Shown here in pieces: positions 1 to 7,318 of a stretch of 20,168 bases of DNA (the first letter of the stretch is position 1; the number at the start of each line of letters is the position of its first letter). Origin of the DNA: CAZXMB01 sp964641715 (lineage in GTDB: Bacteria > Desulfobacterota > BSN033 > UBA1163); assembly GCA_964641715.1 (NCBI GenBank), contig CAZXMB010000040.1, positions 1-20,168 of the forward strand, in the 5' to 3' direction. Both the position numbers and the translations under genes were made by a program. The notes below the pieces were generated by a model. That model searched no databases. It worked only from the letters and a program-made list of their open reading frames with translations, and was not told where the DNA came from.

Positions 1-1
1 G

Positions 2-679
2 ATTGGGCTGTTCGGGGGGACCTTCAATCCGATCCACCTTGGCCATCTCCGTGGGGCAGAGGAGATACGGGAGGCCTTTGATCTCGACGAGATCATCTTC
101 ATTCCATCCTCTATCCCCCCCCATAAGGTGGCTGAAGGGGTGATCGATGCGAAGCATCGTCTGGAGATGGTCCGATTAGCCATTGCCTCTAATCCCTTTT
201 TCACTTTATCAGACGTGGAACTCTCAAGGCCTGGAAAATCCTATTCCATTCACACAATTCGGTATTTTCAAGAAAGGCACCCCCGGGGGCTCCATTTCAT
301 CCTGGGAAGGGATGCCTTTGTGGAGATTGAGACCTGGAAGGAGTACCAGACCCTCTTCTCCCTCTGTCATTTCATTGTGATGGCCAGGCCGGGATTCCGG
401 GAGATCCCCCGTTCCTCTCAACTGCCGGACTCTCTTTGCTCCCACTTCCGATATGATGAAAATAACAGGGTGTGGACCCATTCCTCGGGTTACCTTCTCC
501 ATTTCAGGGAGATCACCTTTCTCGATATCTCCTCTACGAAGATCCGGGAGTCCATCAGGAAGGGGGAATCGGTGAGGTATCTTGTTCCCCTTGAAGTGGA
601 GGCCCATATCCGGAAACACGGACTTTATCGGAAGAAGGCTGAGGGGACAGAACCCCGGGAGGGAACTTCCTATCCATAA
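2..679 (+). CDS. nadD: Nicotinate-nucleotide adenylyltransferase, 5' end cut by window
   Basis: NadD transfers AMP from ATP to nicotinate mononucleotide, giving deamido-NAD in cytoplasmic NAD synthesis. The reading frame is open from base 2 and begins IGLFGGTFNPIHLGH, which carries the nucleotidyltransferase (T/H)xGH signature. Only about the first two or three residues seem to be missing. The family C-terminal motif ISSTKIRESI lies near bases 529-558. The 225 residues seen fit the usual size of just over 200. A GTG at 128 is not the start, because the catalytic motif lies upstream of it. The gene is followed by rsfS, a very common nadD-rsfS order, although a separate promoter lies between them. 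Identification is firm; only the start codon is unseen. Confidence 0.95.
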   Translation: MGLFGGTFNPIHLGHLRGAEEIREAFDLDEIIFIPSSIPPHKVAEGVIDAKHRLEMVRLAIASNPFFTLSDVELSRPGKSYSIHTIRYFQERHPRGLHFILGRDAFVEIETWKEYQTLFSLCHFIVMARPGFREIPRSSQLPDSLCSHFRYDENNRVWTHSSGYLLHFREITFLDISSTKIRESIRKGESVRYLVPLEVEAHIRKHGLYRKKAEGTEPREGTSYP

Positions 680-700
680 GGGGCGGAAAATATTTTTTTG

Positions 701-728
701 TTGCTATCACCCGATTTTCTGGTATAAT
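701..728 (+). promoter_or_regulatory. Sigma-70-type extended -10 promoter for rsfS
   Basis: A perfect TATAAT lies at 723-728, preceded by TG at 720-721 (extended -10). TTGCTA at 701-706 serves as a -35 with a 16-bp spacer. The likely transcription start is about 735, some 25 bases before the rsfS ATG. A short T-rich run (692-699) lies just upstream. The match to consensus is seen directly; activity is inferred. Confidence 0.75.
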
Positions 729-760
729 GCTACACTCAAAATCACCTTGAACAGGAGGAT

Positions 761-1111
761 ATGGCCACCGATTCAAAGACAAAGTCGCTTATCTGTTTGA
801 AGGCGGCGATTGAGAAAAAGGCCAGAGATCCGGTTCTTCTTGAGCTTAAGGGGATCTCCTCCATCACTGATTATTTTCTCCTCTGCACCGGAAAATCGGA
901 CCGCCAGGTTCAGGCGATTGCTCAGGCCATTGAGGAGGAACTCAAAAAGAACGGGATTCGGCCCTTAGGACAAGAAGGAACCGCTCAGGGAAAATGGATC
1001 TTAATGGATTATGGAGATGTGGTGGTCCATATCTTTCTTGAACCCATTCGAAAATTCTACGATCTCGAGGGCCTCTGGATCGAGGCCCCAAGAATGGGTC
1101 TGATGGCATGA
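761..1111 (+). CDS. rsfS: Ribosome silencing factor RsfS (Iojap/YbeB family)
   Basis: RsfS binds ribosomal protein uL14 on the large subunit and blocks subunit joining when nutrients are short. The 116-residue product has the normal family length. It shows the typical core: an ISSITDYFLLCTGKSDRQVQAI stretch at about residues 30-50 and a C-terminal GDVVVHIF with a YDLEGLW-type segment. The ATG at 761 follows AGGAGG (753-758) at ideal spacing, which fixes the start. The gene follows nadD, a classic neighbour, and precedes a DksA-family gene. It probably begins a transcription unit from the promoter at 701-728. No anomaly seen. Confidence 0.95.
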   Translation: MATDSKTKSLICLKAAIEKKARDPVLLELKGISSITDYFLLCTGKSDRQVQAIAQAIEEELKKNGIRPLGQEGTAQGKWILMDYGDVVVHIFLEPIRKFYDLEGLWIEAPRMGLMA

Positions 1112-1139
1112 GAAGACCTTGGCAAAAGGATAGGTTGAA

Positions 1140-1505
1140 CTGAAAAAAGAAATCGATAAGAAGACGCTGGCAAGATTTAAGAAGATCCTCCTGAAAGAAA
1201 GGGAACAGATCGTCGGCGATGTCAAGCAGTCCTACGAGTCTTCCCAGGAGATGGGACAGGACGGGACCCAGGACATCGGAGATGAAGCCGCCAATATCTA
1301 CAACAAGCAGATCCTGCTCAGCATCAATGAAACGGAACGGCTGAGGCTCCAGGAGGTGGATGAAGCTCTCGACCGCATTGAGAATGGAACCTACGGGATC
1401 TGTGAGGAGTGCGGAGGGCCGATCAGCCTTCGACGACTTGAAGTGAGGCCGGTGGCAAAGTATTGTGTTCCTTGCCTGACCAAACTGGAGAAGGGGAAAG
1501 CGTAG
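1140..1505 (+). CDS. DksA/TraR-family zinc-finger regulator, apparent CTG start
   Basis: DksA-type proteins enter the RNA polymerase secondary channel and tune transcription with ppGpp. The frame carries DIGDEA at residues 45-50, a DxxDxA match to the acidic coiled-coil tip of DksA, and a four-cysteine zinc site (C88, C91, C109, C112, read from the CTG). The first in-frame ATG (1251) would delete the first helix of the coiled coil. The frame is open upstream to a TAG at 1131-1133 and has no ATG, GTG or TTG in between. CTG at 1140 follows AAAGGA (1125-1130) by nine bases and gives 121 residues, the usual length. The stop abuts the next ATG, so it looks co-transcribed. The family call is firm. 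The CTG start is inference; a sequencing error removing a normal start is the alternative. Confidence 0.85.
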   Translation: MKKEIDKKTLARFKKILLKEREQIVGDVKQSYESSQEMGQDGTQDIGDEAANIYNKQILLSINETERLRLQEVDEALDRIENGTYGICEECGGPISLRRLEVRPVAKYCVPCLTKLEKGKA

Positions 1506-2891
1506 ATGTTAGTAAAATTACTGTTAATCATAATCCTGATCTTCACCTCCCTCTTCTGCTGGCTTTCCCTGATCAATCCCCTGGATGTGGAATTTCACTT
1601 CTTTGGGAAAATCATCCCCACCGATCTCTCTACCCTCATGATCACCTCTTTTGTATTGGGTGCCATGCTCGTCTTCATCAGCACTTTAACCCGGGATGCC
1701 AAGCGGGCGATTGAGGGTTATCGAAAATCCAGAAAAAAGAAAAAAGAGGAAGCCCTGAAAGAGGAACTGAACCGGGGGATGGAACATTTCCTCCGTGGAG
1801 ACCTTGCAAGGGCGAAGGCACACTTCGCCGAGGTCTTGAAAAACGACCCCTTTCAGATGGACCTCTATTTAAAGCTTTCGGAGATCGCCGTCAAAGAAAA
1901 AAATGACGATGAGGCCCTTCATTGGCTGGAGAAGGCACGTCTGTTCGATACGAGAAATATCGATATCCTTCTCCATGAATCCGAGATCTTCCAACGAATG
2001 AACCGGTTGGATGAGGCGATACGGGCTCTGAACCGGGTCATCCATCTGGACGATACGAATCTCAAGGCCCTGAAGAGTTTGAGAGAGATCTATCGCAATA
2101 GCCGGAAATGGGAGGAGGCAATCCGAATCCAGAAGACGATCCTCAAACTGACCAAGGATAAAAAGGCAGAAGAGGAAGAGTCCCTTTACTCCTTGGGATT
2201 GAAGTATGAGCACGCCCGAGAACGATTCAACCAAAAGGGTGAGAAGGCCCTCGAAGATGCCCTGAAAGCTGCCAAAGAGCTCATCCGGGAAGATAAAGAC
2301 TTTCAGCCCGGATTTGTACTGTTGGGTGACATCTATCTTCGAATGGGGAAGTGGGCCCCTGCAGGAAAGGTCTGGGGAAAGAGCTTCAGGCGGTTCAAAT
2401 CGATCATCTTCATCCTTCGGCTCGAAGATCTCTACCTGGACCGGGAGGATCCGGGCACGCTCCTCCGCATTTATCAGAGGGTATTGGCCAGTGACCCTGA
2501 AAACTGGATCCTTGCCTTCTTCTATGCCAAACTCTGTTTGAGGTTGGAGATGCTGGATGAAGCCCTGGACGAGATCAATGAGATCAGTTTAAGAAAGAAG
2601 GACTTCCCGGCTCTCCACAGGCTTCTGGCAGAGATCTACCTTCATAAAAAAGACTTCAGCCGGGCCGCTCAGGAATTTGAAAAAACCTTCGAACTCAGTG
2701 GAACAACCTATCTTACTTTCGTCTGCAAGGTCTGCGAGAGGGAATCGAAAGAGTGGGTGGTATTCTGTCCCCAATGCCATCATTGGAATTCCTATGCTAT
2801 CAGCGAAGGGAAAGAAATCTTTTCCCCACCTTCTGCCTCCACCTCGGATCGGGTTTCTTTCCGCCTCGATGCCATGAAAATCCCTCTTTAA
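1506..2891 (+). CDS. LapA-LapB fusion: membrane-anchored TPR protein with C-terminal rubredoxin-type zinc site
   Basis: In E. coli LapA and LapB (YciM) are separate inner-membrane proteins. LapB controls lipopolysaccharide synthesis by promoting FtsH degradation of LpxC. Here one 461-residue chain holds both parts. Residues 3-22 and 41-62 are membrane segments in the LapA (DUF1049) arrangement, followed by a very basic linker (63-85). Tetratricopeptide helices run from about 86 to 400. A rubredoxin-like knuckle follows at C407, C410, C421 and C424, the feature that marks LapB. The ATG directly follows the TAG of the DksA-family gene, and an AAGGGGAAAG ribosome site lies inside that gene's end. 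It is likely co-transcribed with comF 11 bp downstream. The domain order is clear; a role in LPS control is by family. Confidence 0.85.
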   Translation: MLVKLLLIIILIFTSLFCWLSLINPLDVEFHFFGKIIPTDLSTLMITSFVLGAMLVFISTLTRDAKRAIEGYRKSRKKKKEEALKEELNRGMEHFLRGDLARAKAHFAEVLKNDPFQMDLYLKLSEIAVKEKNDDEALHWLEKARLFDTRNIDILLHESEIFQRMNRLDEAIRALNRVIHLDDTNLKALKSLREIYRNSRKWEEAIRIQKTILKLTKDKKAEEEESLYSLGLKYEHARERFNQKGEKALEDALKAAKELIREDKDFQPGFVLLGDIYLRMGKWAPAGKVWGKSFRRFKSIIFILRLEDLYLDREDPGTLLRIYQRVLASDPENWILAFFYAKLCLRLEMLDEALDEINEISLRKKDFPALHRLLAEIYLHKKDFSRAAQEFEKTFELSGTTYLTFVCKVCERESKEWVVFCPQCHHWNSYAISEGKEIFSPPSASTSDRVSFRLDAMKIPL

Positions 2892-2902
2892 AGTTGAAAG
2901 GG

Positions 2903-3631
2903 ATGGCTTCCTTCTTCCATAGACTCCTCCATTTCTTATTTCCTTCCCGGTGCTATTGTTGTGAGAAATTTTTAGGGGAGGGCCAACAGGGAATCTGCCC
3001 CGACTGTCTCTGCAAGATCCAATGGATTGAACCTCCGTTCTGTTCCATCTGCGGAACCCCCTTTGTCTCAAAGGAGGCCGACACCCATCCCTGCGGTTCC
3101 TGTATCACCCATAAAAAATATTTTACCATAGCCAGGGCATTGGGATGTTATGAAGGACCTTTACGGACAGCCATCCACCGATGGAAATATCAGGAGAAGA
3201 CTCCCCTCACCTCCTTCTTCGGGGAGCGGATGGAGAAAGGATTATACCGGTATTGGGACCCCCCACCTTTCGATCTCCTGATCCCTGTCCCGCTCCATCC
3301 AAAGCGATTAAGGGAAAGGGGATTCAACCAATCCCTTCTTCTTGTGAAAGAATTAAGCCATCGGACTGGAATTCCCTACGAAAAGAGGTTACTTCAAAAG
3401 AAAAGGCAAACCCTTCCCCAGGTGGAGCTCAGTGGCAGGGAAAGGGAGAAAGAAGTCAGAAACTCCTTCCGTATTATAAAAAGGGAAGCCCTCCGGGGGA
3501 AAACGATCCTTCTGGTGGATGATGTGTATACCACGGGTGCGACCGTCAATGAGTGTGCGAAGGTCCTGTTAGCGGCAGGAGCGGAACGCATCGATGTCTT
3601 CACCATCGCCCACGCAATCAAAACATCATAA
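2903..3631 (+). CDS. ComF-family phosphoribosyltransferase-like protein
   Basis: The product belongs to the ComF/GntX group, linked in various bacteria to DNA uptake or to use of external DNA; its molecular reaction is not well defined. From ATG 2903 it has 242 residues, the usual length. The N-terminus has a cysteine-rich zinc region (CYCC near 17-20, CPDC near 32-35, CSIC near 47-50, then CGSC). The C-terminus holds the phosphoribosyltransferase PRPP loop ILLVDDVYTTGATV. The frame is open further upstream to 2753, but that part overlaps the LapA-LapB gene in another frame and lacks family character, so 2903 (or TTG 2894) is preferred. No other competence genes are in view. Confidence 0.88.
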   Translation: MASFFHRLLHFLFPSRCYCCEKFLGEGQQGICPDCLCKIQWIEPPFCSICGTPFVSKEADTHPCGSCITHKKYFTIARALGCYEGPLRTAIHRWKYQEKTPLTSFFGERMEKGLYRYWDPPPFDLLIPVPLHPKRLRERGFNQSLLLVKELSHRTGIPYEKRLLQKKRQTLPQVELSGREREKEVRNSFRIIKREALRGKTILLVDDVYTTGATVNECAKVLLAAGAERIDVFTIAHAIKTS

Positions 3632-3640
3632 GTCAGAAAG

Positions 3641-6600
3641 ATGAGTCATAAGAAATCATTTCTTTTTTGGATCGCCCTCTCCATCTTCGGAGTGGGAATC
3701 TTTCTTTTTCTATCGATCCATTATCTCTTTGACCCGAGGCTCTATCAGGAAAGCCTTCAAAAAACATTCACCCTCCACCTCCAGCGGGAGGTCTCCTTCG
3801 GAAAAGCGAAAATGAATCTATGGGGAGGAGTAGGGATTGCCCTCGAAGATTTCCGGGTCAGGGACCGCTCCCTCACCTTTGACCTCTTCCGTTCAAAAAA
3901 ATTGATCTTAACGGCAAGGCTCCTCCCTCTCCTGAAGAGGGAGATCAAATGGAAACGGATCATCCTCGACAGGCCCGTACTCCGTCTCGTAAGAGATAAA
4001 AATGGAAGGCTCAATCTCTCCGATGCCCCTTTGAACGGCGAAGAATTAAAAAGTGCTCAACAAAGGATGCTTCAAACCCTTGCCACCCTCTTCGGGGGTT
4101 CCCTAAGTATCCGGGAGGGAGAGATCTCCTTCTGGGATGAGCGTCTGGAGGAACCCAACCCATTTGTCGAAATTCGTTCCTTTTATCTCCGCCTCTCAAG
4201 GGTCTCTTTTCAAAAACCCTTTCCATTCCGTCTCAGCGGAACACTCCTCCAATCTCACCAGGAAGGCAGGTTCTCCATTTCCGGAATGATTGAGAATATC
4301 CCCGAAGAGATGGCTCTCTCAAAAGGAAAAGTGAACGCAGAGGTGGAACTCAGGGACATTGAGGTTTTCCATTTCTGGCCCTATCTGAAGGGTTTGCTTC
4401 CGATGAATAAAATTGCGGGGATCCTCCATCTGAAGGGCCGCTATCAGGGAGATTTTTCAGGCCCTTTCAAGGCCACGGCTAAAATTCAATTCAAAAAGGT
4501 GACCTATGACCATCCGAAGGTCTTCTCCTATACCTTCACTCCTCCATGGTTAAACATTGACCTCGCCGCTGAGTATGATCGGAAGAATCTCAGGTTCTCC
4601 CGATTTTCCATTGAACTTCCGGAGATCAAAGTTAAAGGCAGGGGTGAGATCTATGGGATCGGGACAAAGGAGATGGGTCTGGATGCGGAAGCCCAGAGTA
4701 ACTCTTTTGACATCTCAGAGGGACGAAAATTCATTCCCTTCAGGATCATCACCCCAAAGGTCTCCGATCCCCTTTTCCGTGCGGAAGGCAGTGGCCCTGT
4801 CCAGATCCTCTCTGTAAGGCTCTCGGGAAAGATCCCCGAAATCGATCAATGCGATCAATTGCAGAATGCCCATACCCTCTCCATTGAGATGAAGGTTAAC
4901 GGTGCCCGGCTGAAACTTCCCTGGGAGATCCCTCCCCTGGAGGGACTTAAAGGGCATCTCCTTTTTAAAGGAGGCCACCTCCATGTAAAGGAGATGACAG
5001 GAAGGTTTCTCCATACGAGTATCGATCGGGCAGAGGGGACTTTCCTCGAACTCCTTCAAATCCCGACCCTTGAAATGAACTGGGAGGGGCAATTCGATCT
5101 GACCGATCTCCTCCCCCTGTCGATGTTAGAGACCTTCTCCGGTGAGTTTCCAAAAGAGTTCTCCTCGATCTCTTCCCTTTCGGGTAAAGCAGGGTATCGG
5201 ATCGCCTTTAAGGGAAGATTGAAACCCCCTCTTCGTTTCGAGCATCATGGAATCTACCAGCTCTCTAAGGTCCGTCTGATCCATTCCCGGATTCCCACTC
5301 CCATCCTGATCGGTGAGGGGAGGATTGCCCTTACCCATGAGGGGATCCAGTGGTCAGGTGCAAAGGTGGAGTTAGAAAGTTCGTCCTTGCTGACGGATGG
5401 TTCATGGAAGAAAAAAGAACCCTTTGAAATAGGTGCCAGGGGCAGGGTAGATCTCAAAAACCTCTTTGCCCTCTTCCAGTCATCGCTCTTTCCGGAGGAG
5501 ATCCGTATAAAGACCAAAGGGTTCGAAGGTCTTTCAGGAACCGCTCAGCTCTCCTTCAAAGGAAGAGGCATGGGAGCAGACCAGCCTTTTTCCTATGAAG
5601 TGGAATTTCAACCCAGGGAGGTCTCTTTCCTGCCCGGGGGAGCGACCCGTCCTTTCCTCTTCAGGGAAGGGGTATTCTCCTTATCCCGCTCGGGAACAGC
5701 CTTTTCAAAATTGAAAATCCAATCCGGAAACTCCTCTCTCCAATTGGATGGAAAGATCGAGGGAGATCACCTAAACCTCTCCACCTCCGGATCAATTGAT
5801 TTAAAAAACCTCTCTGCCCTTCTTCGGTTCCCCCTCCTTCCCGACTCGATACGAACTCCGATCGAGGGATTTCGGGAGATCGGTGGGACAGCAGAGATTC
5901 GTCTCCAATGGTTCGGAAAGATCGAGAAGGGAACAGAGGCGATCAGGGAGGGTGTGATTCAATTCAAAGGCGCCTCTTTCCAGCATCGAAGTCTTCCCCT
6001 GCCTCTCTCCGGGATTGAGGGGGGCATTGTCTTTTCTCCGAAACAGATCCGATGCGATTCCCTGAAGGCAAGACTGGGAGACTCCCGACTCTCCCTTTCT
6101 CTGCTTTCCCCTCGCAGTTCAGATCTCCCTCCATCACCGGTAGCCGGTCCGCAAGACCAGAGAAAAGGCCCTGAGAGAAAGCTCACTTTTCAGTTCCTCT
6201 CGCCCCAGCTCGACCTTGACCTTTTCTTCCCAAAAAGAGAAAAGGATACCCCAACCTCTTTTTTAAAGCTCAAGGAATGGCTCTCCCATTGGTCTGTCGA
6301 TGGAAAGATAATCATCGATCAGGGGAGCTACCGGGCCTTTCATTTTCAAGATCTGAAAGTGGAGATGAAGACGATCGATGGGAAATTATTCATCCATCCT
6401 TTTCAGCTGAAATCCAACGGAGGGGATTTTTCCGCAACCGGATGGATCCAACCCACTCCGGGGGGAATAAAATTTGAAATCACACCACGCCTCTACGACA
6501 TGGAGGCCCGGTCTTTTCTCCGGTCATTCTTTCAAAAAAAGGAGGAGGGTAAAATCCTGATCACAGGAAGGCTCCATATCGATCAGGTTGACCTCAAGGG

Positions 6601-7156
6601 AGAGGGAGAGGATTTCAAAAGGGTGAAGGAATCCCTTAACGGAAGCCTCAATCTCACCCTGGAGAATGGAGTGATTGAAAAAGGAAACATCCTTGCCAAG
6701 ATCTTTTCCCTCCTCAATGTCTCCCAGCTGTTTAAGGGAAGGCTTCCGGATTTAAAGACAAATGGCCTGCCCTACCAACGAATCTCTGCCAATATACAGG
6801 TCAAAGACGGCGTGGCTTCCACGGAGGATCTTCTGGTGGATAGTGATGCCATGAAGGTTACTGTGATTGGAAAAGTGGACCTCGGAAAAAATCAAATCAA
6901 TGCAAAGGTCGGAGTCCATCCCCTGGTCACGGTGGATACATTGATCAGCCATATTCCCATCGCCGGCTATATTCTCACCGGCAAGGACAAGGCCTTCCTC
7001 TCCTATATCTATGAGGTCAAAGGAGAGATAGACGATCCTGAGATAAAGGCCATCCCCTTTAAGAGCATGGGAGAAGGTCTCGTGGGAATCATCAAGCGCC
7101 TCCTCGAAACCCCTCTGAGGCCGTTTCAGAAGTCAAAATCTACGAATAAAAATTGA
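3641..7156 (+). CDS. AsmA/YhdP-family envelope protein (AsmA-like C-terminal domain)
   Basis: This 1171-residue protein has one N-terminal membrane segment (about residues 7-30), then a long beta-rich region with repeated short strands, as expected of the AsmA/TamB/YhdP superfamily. Those proteins bridge the periplasm and are implicated in phospholipid delivery to the outer membrane. The last 150 residues (LPYQRISANIQVKDG through VDTLISHIPIAGYILTGKD) resemble the AsmA-like C-terminal domain of YhdP. The ribosome site before ATG 3641 is weak (AGAAAG), and the nine-base gap after comF suggests coupling. No truncation seen. Being next to LapA-LapB makes an envelope theme. Family is fairly sure; the exact substrate is unknown. 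Confidence 0.85.
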   Translation: MSHKKSFLFWIALSIFGVGIFLFLSIHYLFDPRLYQESLQKTFTLHLQREVSFGKAKMNLWGGVGIALEDFRVRDRSLTFDLFRSKKLILTARLLPLLKREIKWKRIILDRPVLRLVRDKNGRLNLSDAPLNGEELKSAQQRMLQTLATLFGGSLSIREGEISFWDERLEEPNPFVEIRSFYLRLSRVSFQKPFPFRLSGTLLQSHQEGRFSISGMIENIPEEMALSKGKVNAEVELRDIEVFHFWPYLKGLLPMNKIAGILHLKGRYQGDFSGPFKATAKIQFKKVTYDHPKVFSYTFTPPWLNIDLAAEYDRKNLRFSRFSIELPEIKVKGRGEIYGIGTKEMGLDAEAQSNSFDISEGRKFIPFRIITPKVSDPLFRAEGSGPVQILSVRLSGKIPEIDQCDQLQNAHTLSIEMKVNGARLKLPWEIPPLEGLKGHLLFKGGHLHVKEMTGRFLHTSIDRAEGTFLELLQIPTLEMNWEGQFDLTDLLPLSMLETFSGEFPKEFSSISSLSGKAGYRIAFKGRLKPPLRFEHHGIYQLSKVRLIHSRIPTPILIGEGRIALTHEGIQWSGAKVELESSSLLTDGSWKKKEPFEIGARGRVDLKNLFALFQSSLFPEEIRIKTKGFEGLSGTAQLSFKGRGMGADQPFSYEVEFQPREVSFLPGGATRPFLFREGVFSLSRSGTAFSKLKIQSGNSSLQLDGKIEGDHLNLSTSGSIDLKNLSALLRFPLLPDSIRTPIEGFREIGGTAEIRLQWFGKIEKGTEAIREGVIQFKGASFQHRSLPLPLSGIEGGIVFSPKQIRCDSLKARLGDSRLSLSLLSPRSSDLPPSPVAGPQDQRKGPERKLTFQFLSPQLDLDLFFPKREKDTPTSFLKLKEWLSHWSVDGKIIIDQGSYRAFHFQDLKVEMKTIDGKLFIHPFQLKSNGGDFSATGWIQPTPGGIKFEITPRLYDMEARSFLRSFFQKKEEGKILITGRLHIDQVDLKGEGEDFKRVKESLNGSLNLTLENGVIEKGNILAKIFSLLNVSQLFKGRLPDLKTNGLPYQRISANIQVKDGVASTEDLLVDSDAMKVTVIGKVDLGKNQINAKVGVHPLVTVDTLISHIPIAGYILTGKDKAFLSYIYEVKGEIDDPEIKAIPFKSMGEGLVGIIKRLLETPLRPFQKSKSTNKN

Positions 7157-7180
7157 TTATTACGAGTTGATGAAAGATTT

Positions 7181-7196
7181 AAAAAAATATTTTTTT
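7181..7196. other. Perfect AT palindrome upstream of nrdD
   Basis: AAAAAAATATTTTTTT is a perfect 16-bp palindrome, 24 bases after the AsmA-family stop. It could serve as a weak terminator for the upstream genes or, together with AT-rich DNA at 7201-7214, as an UP element or bent DNA for the nrdD promoter. No GC-rich stem is present, so a strong terminator is unlikely. Confidence 0.4.
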
Positions 7197-7214
7197 CACA
7201 AATTAAATTTTTTC

Positions 7215-7242
7215 TTGACAAATAACAAGATATTGTTGTACT
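7215..7242 (+). promoter_or_regulatory. Probable nrdD promoter
   Basis: TTGACA at 7215-7220 is a perfect -35. TGTACT at 7237-7242 (4 of 6) is a candidate -10 with a 16-bp spacer. A second option is TTGTTG 7233-7238 with TACTAT 7255-7260. AT-rich DNA upstream (7201-7214) could be an UP element. Either choice would place the -10 or start next to or inside the putative NrdR boxes, as expected for repression. Confidence 0.55.
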
Positions 7243-7267
7243 GATTAACAATCATACTATATATAGC
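7224..7267 (+). promoter_or_regulatory. Putative tandem NrdR boxes before nrdD
   Basis: NrdR represses ribonucleotide reductase genes through paired boxes of consensus ACACWATATWTWGT. The segment 7254-7267 (ATACTATATATAGC) matches 12 of 14 positions. Upstream, the near-palindrome AACAAGATATTGTT (7224-7237) matches more weakly, 9 of 14 in the 7225 register. The centres are about 29-31 bp apart, close to the three-helix-turn spacing known for NrdR. nrdR itself is not in the window. The downstream box is convincing, the upstream box less so. Confidence 0.6.
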
Positions 7268-7318
7268 CCATCCAAAACCCTAAAAATCGAACATTCCAAA
7301 ACATTAAGGTGAGAGAAA

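Noticed and set aside
680..700. T-rich run after nadD considered as an intrinsic terminator.
   Set aside because: I could not find a convincing GC-rich stem directly before the T-run.
2753..2902. Possible longer N-terminus for the ComF protein.
   Set aside because: It overlaps the zinc-knuckle coding end of the LapA-LapB gene in another frame, and the added residues do not fit ComF, whose zinc region begins soon after 2903.
7233..7252. A TTGTT...AACAA inverted pair that suggested a Rex or FNR/CRP-type site.
   Set aside because: The spacing between half-sites is off by one for Rex, and the half-sites do not match FNR or CRP. The NrdR reading explains more of the region.
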